Assembly: GCA_017304505.1 (NCBI GenBank)
Contig: JAFKKQ010000078.1
Coordinates: forward strand, 1-12,446
Source of the DNA: Hyphomicrobiales bacterium
GTDB taxonomy: Bacteria; Pseudomonadota; Alphaproteobacteria; Rhizobiales; Xanthobacteraceae
Reading direction: 5' to 3'
DNA length: 12,446 nucleotides
Both the position numbers and the translations under genes were made by a program. How positions within the stretch are numbered: the first letter of the stretch is position 1; each line of letters starts with the position of its first letter. This document shows positions 1 through 8,039 of the stretch, piece by piece. The notes under the pieces are model-generated. The model made no database searches. It had not been told where the DNA came from and saw only the letters and a program-made list of their open reading frames with translations.

Positions 1-552
1 ACGATGGACGAGATCATCCGCCCGACCTTGCGCGCGATGAAGGCCGCGGGCTCGCCCTATAAGGGTGCGCTGTTCGCCGGCCTGATGATCACCAGGGAAG
101 GCCCGAAACTGATCGAATACAACGCGCGCTTCGGCGACCCCGAAACGCAGGTGCTGATGCTGCGGCTGATGTCGGACCTCGTGCCGGCGCTGCTGGCGGC
201 GCGCGACGGGCAACTCAAGAACTTCGATCTGCGCTGGTATCCCGATGCTGCGTTGACCGTGGTGATGGCGGCGAACGGCTATCCGGGCGCGTATTCGCGG
301 GGCTCGGTGATCGAGGGGCTGGATGACGCGGCGGCCGTCGAGGGCGTGGAGATTTTTCACGCCGGGACGAAAGCCGAGGGCGAAAGGATTCTCGCCAACG
401 GCGGACGGGTGCTCAACGTTTCGGCACAGGGCAAGACCGTCAGCGAGGCGCAAGCGCGGGCCTACCGGGCCATCGACAGGATCCGCTGGCCGGACGGCTT
501 CTGCCGCCATGATATCGGTTGGCAGGCGGTGCAGCGGGAGCAGGGCGGCTGA
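1..552 (+). CDS. purD: Phosphoribosylamine-glycine ligase (GARS), C-terminal part
   Basis: Second enzyme of de novo purine synthesis: it joins 5-phosphoribosylamine and glycine using ATP to give GAR, in the cytosol. The window opens inside the gene in the frame T-M-D-E-I, so the ATG at position 4 is an internal Met and not the start. About 183 residues are visible; the full family length is roughly 420-430, so the N-terminal and central ATP-grasp parts lie upstream of the window. The end of the ATP-grasp domain is recognisable by the metal-binding EYNARFGDPE segment (about residues 39-48 of the visible part). It is followed by the family's C-terminal domain with the ANGYPG motif. The reading frame is intact to its TGA. 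The next gene starts 81 bases downstream on the same strand and has no obvious purine role. I am very sure of the family. Confidence 0.95.
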   Translation, partial: TMDEIIRPTLRAMKAAGSPYKGALFAGLMITREGPKLIEYNARFGDPETQVLMLRLMSDLVPALLAARDGQLKNFDLRWYPDAALTVVMAANGYPGAYSRGSVIEGLDDAAAVEGVEIFHAGTKAEGERILANGGRVLNVSAQGKTVSEAQARAYRAIDRIRWPDGFCRHDIGWQAVQREQGG

Positions 553-633
553 CTCTCTACAGGCCGCCACCGGCATCGACCGGAGGTCCGGCTTCGGCAA
601 TGATGGTGCGACAACCGTCACGACGCGGAGCGC

Positions 634-1293
634 ATGATGTTCCCCATTCTTCGACTTTACGAAGACTCGCTGAGTGGCGGCGTTGCGCCGGTGCAATTGC
701 CGGCGCTGGCGCGCATGATCTTCGTGGTGCACGGCGCGGCGACAATCGAAGGCAGGACGTTGAGTGACGGCGAGGCGTGGCACGATGCCGGGTCGGCGCG
801 GCTCGCGCCGGGCGAGGACGGCGTGACGCTCTGGCGTTTTGAGTTGACCGCGCCGGGCAGCCGCGGCGATCCGCTCGGCGGGCCGGGCGTGCGTTCGCAG
901 GAAAAACTCTCGGCCGTGCTGGAGACGATTCCTCAGGGTGAACTGTTGTTGCGTGGCGACAGCGTCGGATTTCCGCCCGGCGGCTGCGCCCATTTGCATC
1001 GCCACGCCGGTCCCGGCATTCGCTGCCTGCTCGAAGGCGGCATCCGGATCGACACGCACGGCCGCTCGACGTCTTACGGTCCCGGCTGCGCCTGGTACGA
1101 GACCGGCTCCGATCCGGTGTTCGCGCAAGCCGCCGCCGACCGGCCAAGCCGTTTCATTCGCGTCATGGTTCTTCCGCGAACGCTGCTCGGCAAAAGCTCG
1201 TTCCAGTTTGTCAACGAGGACGACAAGGCCAAGCCGCGCGTGCAGCAATACAAGGTGTTCGTTGACGCGCCGGTGACGAAGCCCTCGGCGTAA
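634..1293 (+). CDS. Cupin-fold protein with two cupin-like halves, function unknown
   Basis: A 219-residue soluble protein with no signal peptide. The clearest domain is at about residues 105-185. It carries a cupin motif 1 (glycine-rich lead, H120-x-H122-x-H124, then E134 and a G-rich turn) and a weaker motif 2 around the GPGCAWYETG stretch, so a metal site is likely. Residues 25-70 look like a second, degenerate cupin half without the histidines, suggesting a bicupin arrangement. The substrate cannot be read from sequence; cupins range from dioxygenases and isomerases to sugar-binding or sensory proteins. The start is one of two adjacent ATGs (634 or 637), preceded by GCGGAG. It follows purD by 81 bases and is separated from arsR by 100 bases that contain that gene's own promoter, so it is probably not part of the arsR operon. 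Confidence 0.75.
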   Translation: MMFPILRLYEDSLSGGVAPVQLPALARMIFVVHGAATIEGRTLSDGEAWHDAGSARLAPGEDGVTLWRFELTAPGSRGDPLGGPGVRSQEKLSAVLETIPQGELLLRGDSVGFPPGGCAHLHRHAGPGIRCLLEGGIRIDTHGRSTSYGPGCAWYETGSDPVFAQAAADRPSRFIRVMVLPRTLLGKSSFQFVNEDDKAKPRVQQYKVFVDAPVTKPSA

Positions 1294-1333
1294 CGGAACG
1301 CGATCCCTCGGCGATTTTTATTTCGAGGAGCGC

Positions 1334-1362
1334 TTGACGCGCTGTCGGGCGCCGTGTATTTA
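1334..1362 (+). promoter_or_regulatory. Sigma70-type promoter of the arsR module
   Basis: A -35 box TTGACG (1334-1339) is separated by exactly 17 bases from a -10 box TATTTA (1357-1362), 31 bases before the arsR ATG. Spacing and sequence fit a housekeeping sigma factor. It is the best promoter match in the window and coincides with a local drop in G+C. No transcription data can be seen, so the call rests on the motifs alone. Confidence 0.6.
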
Positions 1363-1374
1363 ACCGATACGTTA
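1361..1374 (+). promoter_or_regulatory. Probable ArsR operator (TAAC-N6-GTTA inverted repeat)
   Basis: A perfect 4+4 inverted repeat TAAC-CGATAC-GTTA overlaps the -10 box and the likely transcription start of arsR. The octamer TATTTAAC also occurs twice, at 1357-1364 and 1373-1380, a direct repeat with 16-base periodicity. ArsR-family repressors typically bind A/T-rich inverted repeats over their own promoter, so autorepression of the downstream module is the natural reading. Binding is inferred from position and symmetry only. Confidence 0.5.
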
Positions 1375-1393
1375 TTTAACAAGATTGTGAAGT

Positions 1394-1792
1394 ATGAACG
1401 TCGCCATCGATCCGCTCAGCACCACCTTCGCGGCTCTCGCCGATCCCACCCGGCGGGCGATCCTGGCGCGTCTCGCCTTGGGCGAGACTTCGGTGTCCGA
1501 ACTGGCCAAGCCGTTCGATATCAGCCTTCCCGCCGTATCCCGGCACCTCAAGGTGCTGGAACATGCGGGGCTGATCGCGCGCGGCCGCGAGGCGCAGTGG
1601 CGGCCATGCCGGATCGAATTGAACGCGCTGAAGGGCGTGGACGAGTGGTTGGAAGAATACCGCCGTCTCTGGGAACAGCGGCTCGACCGGCTGGAGGACT
1701 ATCTGCGGACGCTCCAGGCGGACGCTCCGGCCGATGGGGCAGCGAAGACAGCCGCAAGAAAATCCCCCCGGAAAAGGCGCCGCGAAAAATGA
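1394..1792 (+). CDS. ArsR-family winged-helix transcriptional regulator
   Basis: A 132-residue repressor-type regulator. A winged helix-turn-helix fills residues ~8-85: the LADPTRRAIL entry helix, the recognition helix region around SLPAVSRHLKVLEHAGL, and the wing ending in REAQWRPC. This belongs to the ArsR subclass usually found beside SRPBCC/AHSA1 genes; no cysteine metal box of the ArsR/SmtB metal sensors (ELCVCDL-type) is visible, so an arsenic role is unlikely and the inducer is unknown. The C-terminus is a lysine/arginine-rich tail. The ATG at 1394 gives the canonical short N-terminus, though its ribosome site is weak. The gene sits directly behind its own probable promoter and operator and leads a + strand series with VOC, SRPBCC and GST genes. 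A run of six C (1764-1769) near the 3' end leaves open a frameshift affecting only the tail. Confidence 0.9.
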   Translation: MNVAIDPLSTTFAALADPTRRAILARLALGETSVSELAKPFDISLPAVSRHLKVLEHAGLIARGREAQWRPCRIELNALKGVDEWLEEYRRLWEQRLDRLEDYLRTLQADAPADGAAKTAARKSPRKRRREK

Positions 1793-1914
1793 CAACGATC
1801 CGGATCGAATTCCGTGCGCCATCGCGCAACACAAGGCGTTCTCGGTCACGCCGGCGCCATAACAGCGCGGCACCTTTGTTCAACCCGCAACGACGCTGAA
1901 CGATGGAGAGAGAG

Positions 1915-2346
1915 ATGCAAGTGCAATCGTATTTGTTTTTCGACGGCCGCTGCGAAGAAGCGCTCGATTTCTACAAGAAATCGCTCGGTGCCAAGGTCGA
2001 GATGATGATGCGCTTCAAGGAAAGCCCCGAGCCGCCGCAGTCCGGCGAGGGTTGTGCCGGAACCGGCCCCAATGCCGGCGACAAGATCATGCACGCCAGT
2101 TTCAAGATCGGCGACAGCGTTGTGATGGCGTCGGACGGCCGTTGTGAGGGCAAGCCTGTATTCCAGGGCTTTTCCTTGGCGGTCAGTGCCAAGGACACCG
2201 CCGTGGCCGACAAGATGTTCAATGCGCTGGCTGACGGTGGCCAGGTGCAATTGCCGATGACGAAGACGTTCTTCTCGCCGCGCTTCGGCATGGTCGCCGA
2301 CAAGTTCGGCGTCGGCTGGATGATCATGGTGGAGCCGCAGGGCTGA
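1915..2346 (+). CDS. VOC-superfamily protein, PhnB/glyoxalase-like
   Basis: A 143-residue protein of the vicinal oxygen chelate fold, the PhnB-like branch often mis-annotated as a 3-demethylubiquinone methyltransferase. Diagnostic stretches are the N-terminal YLFFDGRCEEALDFYKKSLGA and the C-terminal RFGMVADKFGVGWMI. The family is fold-defined and its reaction is unknown; it may handle small electrophiles or bind a metal, but I cannot assign a substrate. I choose the ATG at 1915 over the upstream in-frame ATG at 1903. GGAGAGAG (1905-1912) then acts as the ribosome site, and family members begin with this MQVQ-type N-terminus. It lies 122 bases after arsR and 20 bases before the SRPBCC gene, so co-transcription is likely. 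Confidence 0.88.
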   Translation: MQVQSYLFFDGRCEEALDFYKKSLGAKVEMMMRFKESPEPPQSGEGCAGTGPNAGDKIMHASFKIGDSVVMASDGRCEGKPVFQGFSLAVSAKDTAVADKMFNALADGGQVQLPMTKTFFSPRFGMVADKFGVGWMIMVEPQG

Positions 2347-2366
2347 ACCGCGAGCCTGGATTGGAA

Positions 2367-2900
2367 ATGGAAATGACGATGACGTCAGCCGACGCAAAAG
2401 CCGTAAGCGAGCCCTTCGTCATCTCGCGCATGCTCGATGCACCGCGTGATCTGGTGTGGAAGGTTTTCACCGATCCGGAGCACATGAAGCAATGGTGGGG
2501 CCCGAAAGGCTTCACTGTCGTGGCGTCGAACATGGACCTTCGCCCGGGCGGCACCTACCACTACGGACTCAAAGCGCCGGACGGCACGCCGATGTGGGGC
2601 AAGTTCGTCTATCGCGAAATCACACCGCCGGAGCGCATGGTGTTCCTGAATTCGTTCTCCGACGAGGCCGGCGGCATCACGCGGCACCCGATGGCGCCGA
2701 ACTGGCCCTTGCAGATGCTGTCGACCTTTACGTTCGAGGATTTGGGTGGCGGCAAGACCAGGTTCACCGTGAACTGGCGGGCCTACAATGCGACGGAAGA
2801 GGAGATGGCGATCTTCAACAGCTCGCATGCCAGCATGCAGCAGGGTTGGGGCGGCACGATGGAGCAGCTCGAAGCCTATCTGGCGAAAGCCAACGTCTAA
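2367..2900 (+). CDS. AHSA1-type SRPBCC domain protein
   Basis: A 177-residue START/Bet v1-like protein filling one SRPBCC domain. The family signature is clear: RMLDAPRDLVWKVFTDPEH followed by QWWGPKGF near the N-terminus, then the LRPGGTYHY strand and the C-terminal GWGGTMEQLEAYL helix. These proteins form a hydrophobic ligand cavity; bacterial members of this group have no established reaction, and 'Hsp90 ATPase activator homologue' is only a fold name. Several starts are possible: TTG 2361 and ATG 2367, 2373 and 2379. I use 2367 because TGGA at 2357-2360 sits six bases upstream. The gene lies between the VOC and GST genes, and pairing with an ArsR regulator is typical. The C-terminus is complete. 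Confidence 0.88.
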   Translation: MEMTMTSADAKAVSEPFVISRMLDAPRDLVWKVFTDPEHMKQWWGPKGFTVVASNMDLRPGGTYHYGLKAPDGTPMWGKFVYREITPPERMVFLNSFSDEAGGITRHPMAPNWPLQMLSTFTFEDLGGGKTRFTVNWRAYNATEEEMAIFNSSHASMQQGWGGTMEQLEAYLAKANV

Positions 2901-2929
2901 GCGGTGCACGTCACCTTGGGAGTTGGACC

Positions 2930-3574
2930 ATGTCGCTCAAGCTCTACTTTCATCCGCTGTCGTCGTTCTGCCAGAAGGTGCTGATCGCGCTCTATGAAAG
3001 CGGGACACCATTCGAGCCGGTCATGGTCGATCTGGGCAATCCGAAGGAGCGCGAAGCACTCCTGAAGCTCTGGCCCATCGGAAAATTCCCGGTGCTCCGC
3101 GATGAGGCAGAGGCCCGCACGATTCCGGAATCGTCGATCGTCATCGAATATCTGGATGCGCACTATCCGGGCAAGGCGCTTATGATTCCGCAGGACGCCG
3201 AACTGGCCCGGCAGGTTCGCGCGCAGGATCGTTTCATGGACCTTTATCTGCAACTGCCGATGCAAAAGATCGTCGGCGACCGGCTGCGCCCCGCCGACAG
3301 CAAGGATCCGTTTGGCGTCGAGGAGGCGAGGGCGCGGCTGAAGACCGCCTATGGCGTGATCGAGAGCAACATGGCCGGCAAAACCTGGGCCGTGGGCGAC
3401 GCCTTCACGATGGCCGATTGCGCCGCCGCGCCGGCTTTGTTCTACGCCAACAAGGTGCAACCCTTCGGCGAATACAAGGCGATGACGCGGTACTGCGAGC
3501 GCCTGATGGAGCGTCCATCGTACAAGCGCGCGCTTGAAGAGGCGAAGCCTTATTTCCACCTGTTCCCGCAGTAA
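2930..3574 (+). CDS. Glutathione S-transferase family protein
   Basis: A 214-residue cytosolic GST. The thioredoxin-like N-terminal domain (about 1-80) contains the HPLSSFCQKV start-of-helix segment, where Ser/Cys residues at 11-14 could activate glutathione. It also has the cis-proline region GKFPVL and the glutathione-binding ESSIVIEYLD motif. The all-helical C-terminal domain follows, with the WAVGDAFTMADCAAAPAL N-capping box. Length is normal for the family. The ATG at 2930 is chosen because GGGAG (2918-2922) stands seven bases upstream; the open frame before it overlaps the SRPBCC gene out of frame and is not coding. It is the last gene of the ArsR-led series, 29 bases after the SRPBCC gene. 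That points to conjugation or detoxification of an electrophile, but the substrate is not evident. Confidence 0.92.
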   Translation: MSLKLYFHPLSSFCQKVLIALYESGTPFEPVMVDLGNPKEREALLKLWPIGKFPVLRDEAEARTIPESSIVIEYLDAHYPGKALMIPQDAELARQVRAQDRFMDLYLQLPMQKIVGDRLRPADSKDPFGVEEARARLKTAYGVIESNMAGKTWAVGDAFTMADCAAAPALFYANKVQPFGEYKAMTRYCERLMERPSYKRALEEAKPYFHLFPQ

Positions 3575-3594
3575 CCGGCGGACGACATGCGGCC

Positions 3595-3621
3595 GGCCTG
3601 ACAGCCTCCACGCGGCAGGCC
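3595..3621 (+). terminator. Possible hairpin downstream of the GST gene
   Basis: GGCCTG (3595-3600) can pair with CAGGCC (3616-3621) across a 15-base loop; the stem extends with one bulge through neighbouring GCC/GGC. It lies 20 bases after the GST stop and before the next gene. There is no T-run, so termination is only suggested by position. Confidence 0.25.
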
Positions 3622-3665
3622 CGGCGCGCTTAACGTCATACCCGCGGCGATGCTACGTTGCGGCT

Positions 3666-4751
3666 ATGCAAACGATCGATCGACAAGCCGCATTCAGCGG
3701 CACCAAGGACGTGGCCGAACCGCTTCGTTTCGAGCCGGCGCGGCTTGAGGCTTATCTGGCGCGCGAGGTGCCGGGCTTTGCCGGGCCGCTCTCGGTGCGC
3801 CAGTTCAAGGGCGGGCAATCCAATCCGACGTATCTGCTGGAGACTCCGGCACGGGCCTATGTGCTGCGGCGCAAGCCGCCCGGCAAGCTATTGCCATCGG
3901 CGCATGCGGTCGACCGCGAGTTCCGCGTCATCCGCGCGCTAGCATCGCAAGGCTTCCCGGTGGCCAAACCGGTGGTGTATTGCGATGACGAGAGCGTCAC
4001 CGGAACGGCGTTCTATGTCATGGATTTCGTCGTCGGCCGGGTGTTCTGGAATCCGGACATGCCGGGCTCCGCTCCCGCCGAGCGGGCCGCGGTCTATGAC
4101 GCGATGAACGACACGCTGGCGCGTCTGCATTCGTTCGATCCTGCGGCCATTGGGCTTGCCGACTTCGGCCGCGGCGAGAATTACGTCGCACGGCAGGTCG
4201 ACCGCTGGTCGAAGCAGTACCGCGCTTCGCAGACGCAGACGATCGACGAGATGGAGCGGCTGATCGCGTGGCTGCCATCGCACATTCCGCCGAGCGGTCC
4301 GCCGCGGCTGGTGCACGGCGACTACCGGCTCGACAACGTGATCCTGCACGAAAGCGAACCGAGGGTTCTCGCCGTGCTCGACTGGGAACTGTCGACCATC
4401 GGCGATCCGCTCGCCGACTTCACTTATCACCTGATGCAGTGGCACATGCCGCCGGACGACGCGGGCGCGGGCACCGGCTCGCTGGTCGGCTTCGATCTCG
4501 CGGCGCTCGGCATCCCTTCGCTTGCGGATTATGTCGAGATGTATCGCTTGCGCACCGGACTTGATCCACGGCCGCACCTGGCGGCCTATCTGGCCTATAA
4601 TTTCTTTCGCATCGCTGCGATTTTGCAAGGCATTGCGGGCCGTGTGCGCGACGGCACCGCGACCAGCGATCACGCGGCCGCCAAGGCGCAGATGGTGCGG
4701 CCGCTGGCCGAGGTCGGCTGGCGCTTTGCACGCGAGGCGGGCGCAAAATGA
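3666..4751 (+). CDS. Phosphotransferase of the APH/ACAD10 type
   Basis: A 361-residue kinase-like protein of the aminoglycoside phosphotransferase/choline kinase fold, in the branch related to the N-terminal domain of human ACAD10/ACAD11. Visible parts are the N-lobe nucleotide loop around QFKGGQSNPTYLL (48-58), the Lys/Arg strand VLRRKPPGKLL, the catalytic loop H217-GDYRLDN-224, and the metal-binding D239-WE with TIGDPLADF behind it. In bacteria this branch frequently accompanies acyl-CoA dehydrogenases and fatty-acid or xenobiotic degradation. ACAD10/11-type enzymes act on 4-hydroxy acyl-CoAs, so a hydroxyacyl-CoA kinase is one possibility; antibiotic resistance is unlikely. The ATG at 3666 matches the usual family N-terminus, with only a weak upstream ribosome site. 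Its TGA overlaps the ATG of the patatin gene, indicating translational coupling. Confidence 0.88.
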   Translation: MQTIDRQAAFSGTKDVAEPLRFEPARLEAYLAREVPGFAGPLSVRQFKGGQSNPTYLLETPARAYVLRRKPPGKLLPSAHAVDREFRVIRALASQGFPVAKPVVYCDDESVTGTAFYVMDFVVGRVFWNPDMPGSAPAERAAVYDAMNDTLARLHSFDPAAIGLADFGRGENYVARQVDRWSKQYRASQTQTIDEMERLIAWLPSHIPPSGPPRLVHGDYRLDNVILHESEPRVLAVLDWELSTIGDPLADFTYHLMQWHMPPDDAGAGTGSLVGFDLAALGIPSLADYVEMYRLRTGLDPRPHLAAYLAYNFFRIAAILQGIAGRVRDGTATSDHAAAKAQMVRPLAEVGWRFAREAGAK

Positions 4752-5572
4752 AGTCGGTGGCGCTCGCGCTTGGGGGCGGTGGGGCGCGCGGCCTTGCGCA
4801 TATCGTCGTGGCCGAGGCGCTCGACGAGATGGGCGTGAAGCCGGTCGCGATCGCCGGCACGTCGATCGGCGCCATCATCGGCGCGGGCTATGCCGCCGGC
4901 ATGAGCGGCCGCGAGATGCGCCGTTATGCCATCCACATGGCGCACAACCGGGCCAGCGTGATGCGCCGCATGATGCGCGCCCGCGCCGGCCGCTTCACCG
5001 ATATTTTCGGCGGCGGTCTGGGCGACGCCACGCGGCTCGACGCCGAACTGCTGTGCGAGCAGTTTTTGCCGGACACGCTGCCGGAGGAATTCGCCGGTCT
5101 TGCGACACCGCTGACGGTGATCGCCTCCGATCTTTATCTCCGGCGCGAGGTGGCGTTTTCCGAGGGACCGCTGCGGCATGCGCTGGCGGCGTCGATTGCG
5201 CTGCCGACCATCATGCGGCCGGTCGAGCATGGCGACCGCGTGCTGGTCGACGGCGGCGCGACCAATCCGCTGCCCTTCGAGCATTTGCGTGGGCGCGCCG
5301 ACGTCATTGTTGCGGTCGAAATTTCCGGGCCGATCTCGCAGGGGCGCCGCGACGTGCCGAACGCGCTTGAATGCCTTTATGCGACGGTGCTGGTGATGAC
5401 GCATTCCATCATCAGCGAGAAGCTGCGTCACGGCGCGCCCGATCTGCTGTTGCAGCCCAACGTCGGCGCGTTCCGCGCGCTCGGCTTTCTGCAGGCCAGC
5501 GCCATTCTGCGCGCGGCCGATCCGGTGAAAACCGAGATCAAGGAGCGGCTCGCGCCATTGCTCAAAGGCTGA
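4748..5572 (+). CDS. Patatin-like phospholipase (RssA/NTE-type)
   Basis: A 274-residue serine hydrolase of the patatin family. The oxyanion glycine-rich loop LGGGGARG (residues 8-15), the nucleophile elbow GTSIG (Ser39) and the DGG motif (Asp168) make a complete Ser-Asp dyad, so the enzyme should be active. No signal peptide or membrane segment is apparent, so it is probably cytosolic, acting on phospholipids, lysophospholipids or other acyl esters. Length is normal for the short bacterial group. The start codon is inside the ATGA overlap with the upstream phosphotransferase, so the two are translated from one message and probably share an acyl-lipid or acyl-CoA theme; that link is inference. 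Confidence 0.92.
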   Translation: MKSVALALGGGGARGLAHIVVAEALDEMGVKPVAIAGTSIGAIIGAGYAAGMSGREMRRYAIHMAHNRASVMRRMMRARAGRFTDIFGGGLGDATRLDAELLCEQFLPDTLPEEFAGLATPLTVIASDLYLRREVAFSEGPLRHALAASIALPTIMRPVEHGDRVLVDGGATNPLPFEHLRGRADVIVAVEISGPISQGRRDVPNALECLYATVLVMTHSIISEKLRHGAPDLLLQPNVGAFRALGFLQASAILRAADPVKTEIKERLAPLLKG

Positions 5573-5584
5573 CGAACATCGCCG

Positions 5585-5599
5585 GATTTGAGTCAAATC
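5585..5599. promoter_or_regulatory. 15-bp perfect palindrome after the patatin gene
   Basis: GATTTGA-G-TCAAATC is perfectly symmetric around position 5592. It lies within a wider inverted repeat, CCGGATT (5582-5588) and AATCCGG (5606-5612). It starts 13 bases after the patatin stop. The half-site spacing does not match the FNR/FixK TTGAT-N4-ATCAA site. It may be a protein-binding site or part of an RNA 3' structure; no gene starts immediately downstream. Confidence 0.35.
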
Positions 5600-5630
5600 G
5601 CTGCGAATCCGGACAGCATGCGTTTGGAAT

Positions 5631-5651
5631 TGGCGGCCTAGCCTGCCGCCA
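5631..5651 (+). terminator. Weak hairpin in the convergent gap
   Basis: GGCGGC (5632-5637) pairs with GCCGCC (5645-5650), plus a flanking T-A pair, over a seven-base loop. It lies about 60 bases after the patatin stop, in the 257-base gap between two convergent genes. No T-run follows, so it could at best be a Rho-assisted or RNA-stabilising structure. The rest of the gap shows no convincing gene. Confidence 0.25.
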
Positions 5652-5829
5652 TGATGATCGTGTCAGGCATCGGCGTGCAGCGGATATTGCCGCGATTCGG
5701 AACCGGATGGCGCGAAACCAATCGCGCGCCATTGCGCCGTAACAGCAACGACAATGACGAGACGCCGCCGTCCAATCCGGGCCGCCCCGGCTCTGAAACC
5801 GAATCCGGCCACGTGATCGACCGGAACGT

Positions 5830-6588
5830 TTAAGCGCGGGTCGGGTGGCCGCCGGCTCCGCGGCTTTCGTCTTCCATGTTGCCGCGCAATCCGCCGGGGC
5901 GGCAGAGCTTCGGATAGAGCCGGCTCATCTCGGCGACCAGGAATTTGGCCGGCACGTCGAAGAACGTGCCGTGCTGGACGACATAGGACATGAAGGCGCG
6001 GCCCGAGGCGTCGAAGGGCTGCAGCAGCGCATCGTCCTCGCCGGAGAATTCGAGCGGCGGAACGCCAAGCTTCCGGCACAGGCTCTCGTTGAATGTCGGC
6101 GTGACCTTGATCCAGCGCTTCGCCGTGGCATCCCCCGGCATGATCTCGACATAGCCGTGATAGGCGAACAGGTCGGTGCCGACGGCGTCCCGCAGGCGCT
6201 GCGTGGCCAAGTGGTTCTTGACGTCGGCAAGACCGAGTCGCGCCGGAATGCCGCTGGCGCGGCAGAGCGCGGCATAGAGCGAGGCTTTGCCGACGCAGTA
6301 GCCGTGCCCTTTCGCCAGCACGCTCGAAGCGCGATAGGACTCCGTGTCGGTGTAATCGATGTAAGGGTCGTAGCGGACCTGATCGCGCACGACGCGATAG
6401 AGCGCACGCGCCTTTCCGGTCGGGTCGGGGATTGCGCCTGCGATCTGTTCGGCCGTGGATCGGATTCGTTCGTGGTCGCTGTCGATGAACTCGGCCGGGC
6501 TCAGAGTGAGCCGAAGGCCGGCGTCGATCGTGCATGAATGCTGCGTTTGCGCCACGGTGCTTGACAATAGAGGGCCGGCGCGGTTCAC
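5830..6588 (-). CDS. Transglutaminase-like cysteine-fold protein
   Basis: About 252 residues with a transglutaminase-like (papain-fold) core. In order: YRVVRDQVRYDPY, the nucleophile segment GHGYCVGKA (Cys98 from the start used here), the histidine segment YHGYVEI (His144), and KRWIKVTPTFNESLC. That last strand usually supplies the third catalytic residue, and Asn167 stands in the region where classic members have Asp. The C-terminal part (GVPPLEFSGEDDALLQPFD) is shared with bacterial relatives whose function is unknown; proteolysis or amide chemistry are possible. The start is uncertain: GTG 6588 has GAAGGG five bases upstream, while TTG 6567 and GTG 6555 also give acceptable N-termini. Longer versions would run into the divergent gene at 6633. 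No signal peptide is seen. The gene is convergent with the patatin gene. Confidence 0.8.
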   Translation of the reverse strand: MNRAGPLLSSTVAQTQHSCTIDAGLRLTLSPAEFIDSDHERIRSTAEQIAGAIPDPTGKARALYRVVRDQVRYDPYIDYTDTESYRASSVLAKGHGYCVGKASLYAALCRASGIPARLGLADVKNHLATQRLRDAVGTDLFAYHGYVEIMPGDATAKRWIKVTPTFNESLCRKLGVPPLEFSGEDDALLQPFDASGRAFMSYVVQHGTFFDVPAKFLVAEMSRLYPKLCRPGGLRGNMEDESRGAGGHPTRA

Positions 6589-6632
6589 ACAAACCCTTCG
6601 AGGGTGGCGTAACGGCTGAGGAACGGCTCCAC

Positions 6633-7989
<1,357 letters not shown>

Positions 7990-8039
7990 TTATCGGCCGT
8001 CCCGTGTATAAAGACGCCGATGTCCGTCATAAAGCGGGC

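Noticed and set aside
1306..1328. Terminator after the cupin gene (CCTCG/CGAGG with a T-rich loop)
   Set aside because: The stem is only five pairs, and the T-run lies in the loop and not after the stem.
1789..1899. Possible 36-residue gene starting in an ATGA overlap with arsR
   Set aside because: Very arginine-rich and domain-free, typical of out-of-frame high-G+C DNA; its first residues vaguely resemble SRPBCC starts, but nothing further does.
2456..2929. Upstream extension of the GST gene
   Set aside because: It overlaps the SRPBCC gene out of frame; the ATG at 2930 has a good ribosome site and gives the normal GST N-terminus.
5651..5833. Possible 60-residue + strand gene in the convergent gap
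   Set aside because: No ribosome site, unlikely composition with no recognisable motif, and its end overlaps the 3' end of the transglutaminase gene.
6561..6589. Promoter for the proline-rich gene (TTGACA at 6561-6566)
   Set aside because: The -35 match is perfect but the hexamer at 17-base spacing (TTCACA) is a poor -10, so it is not listed as a feature.
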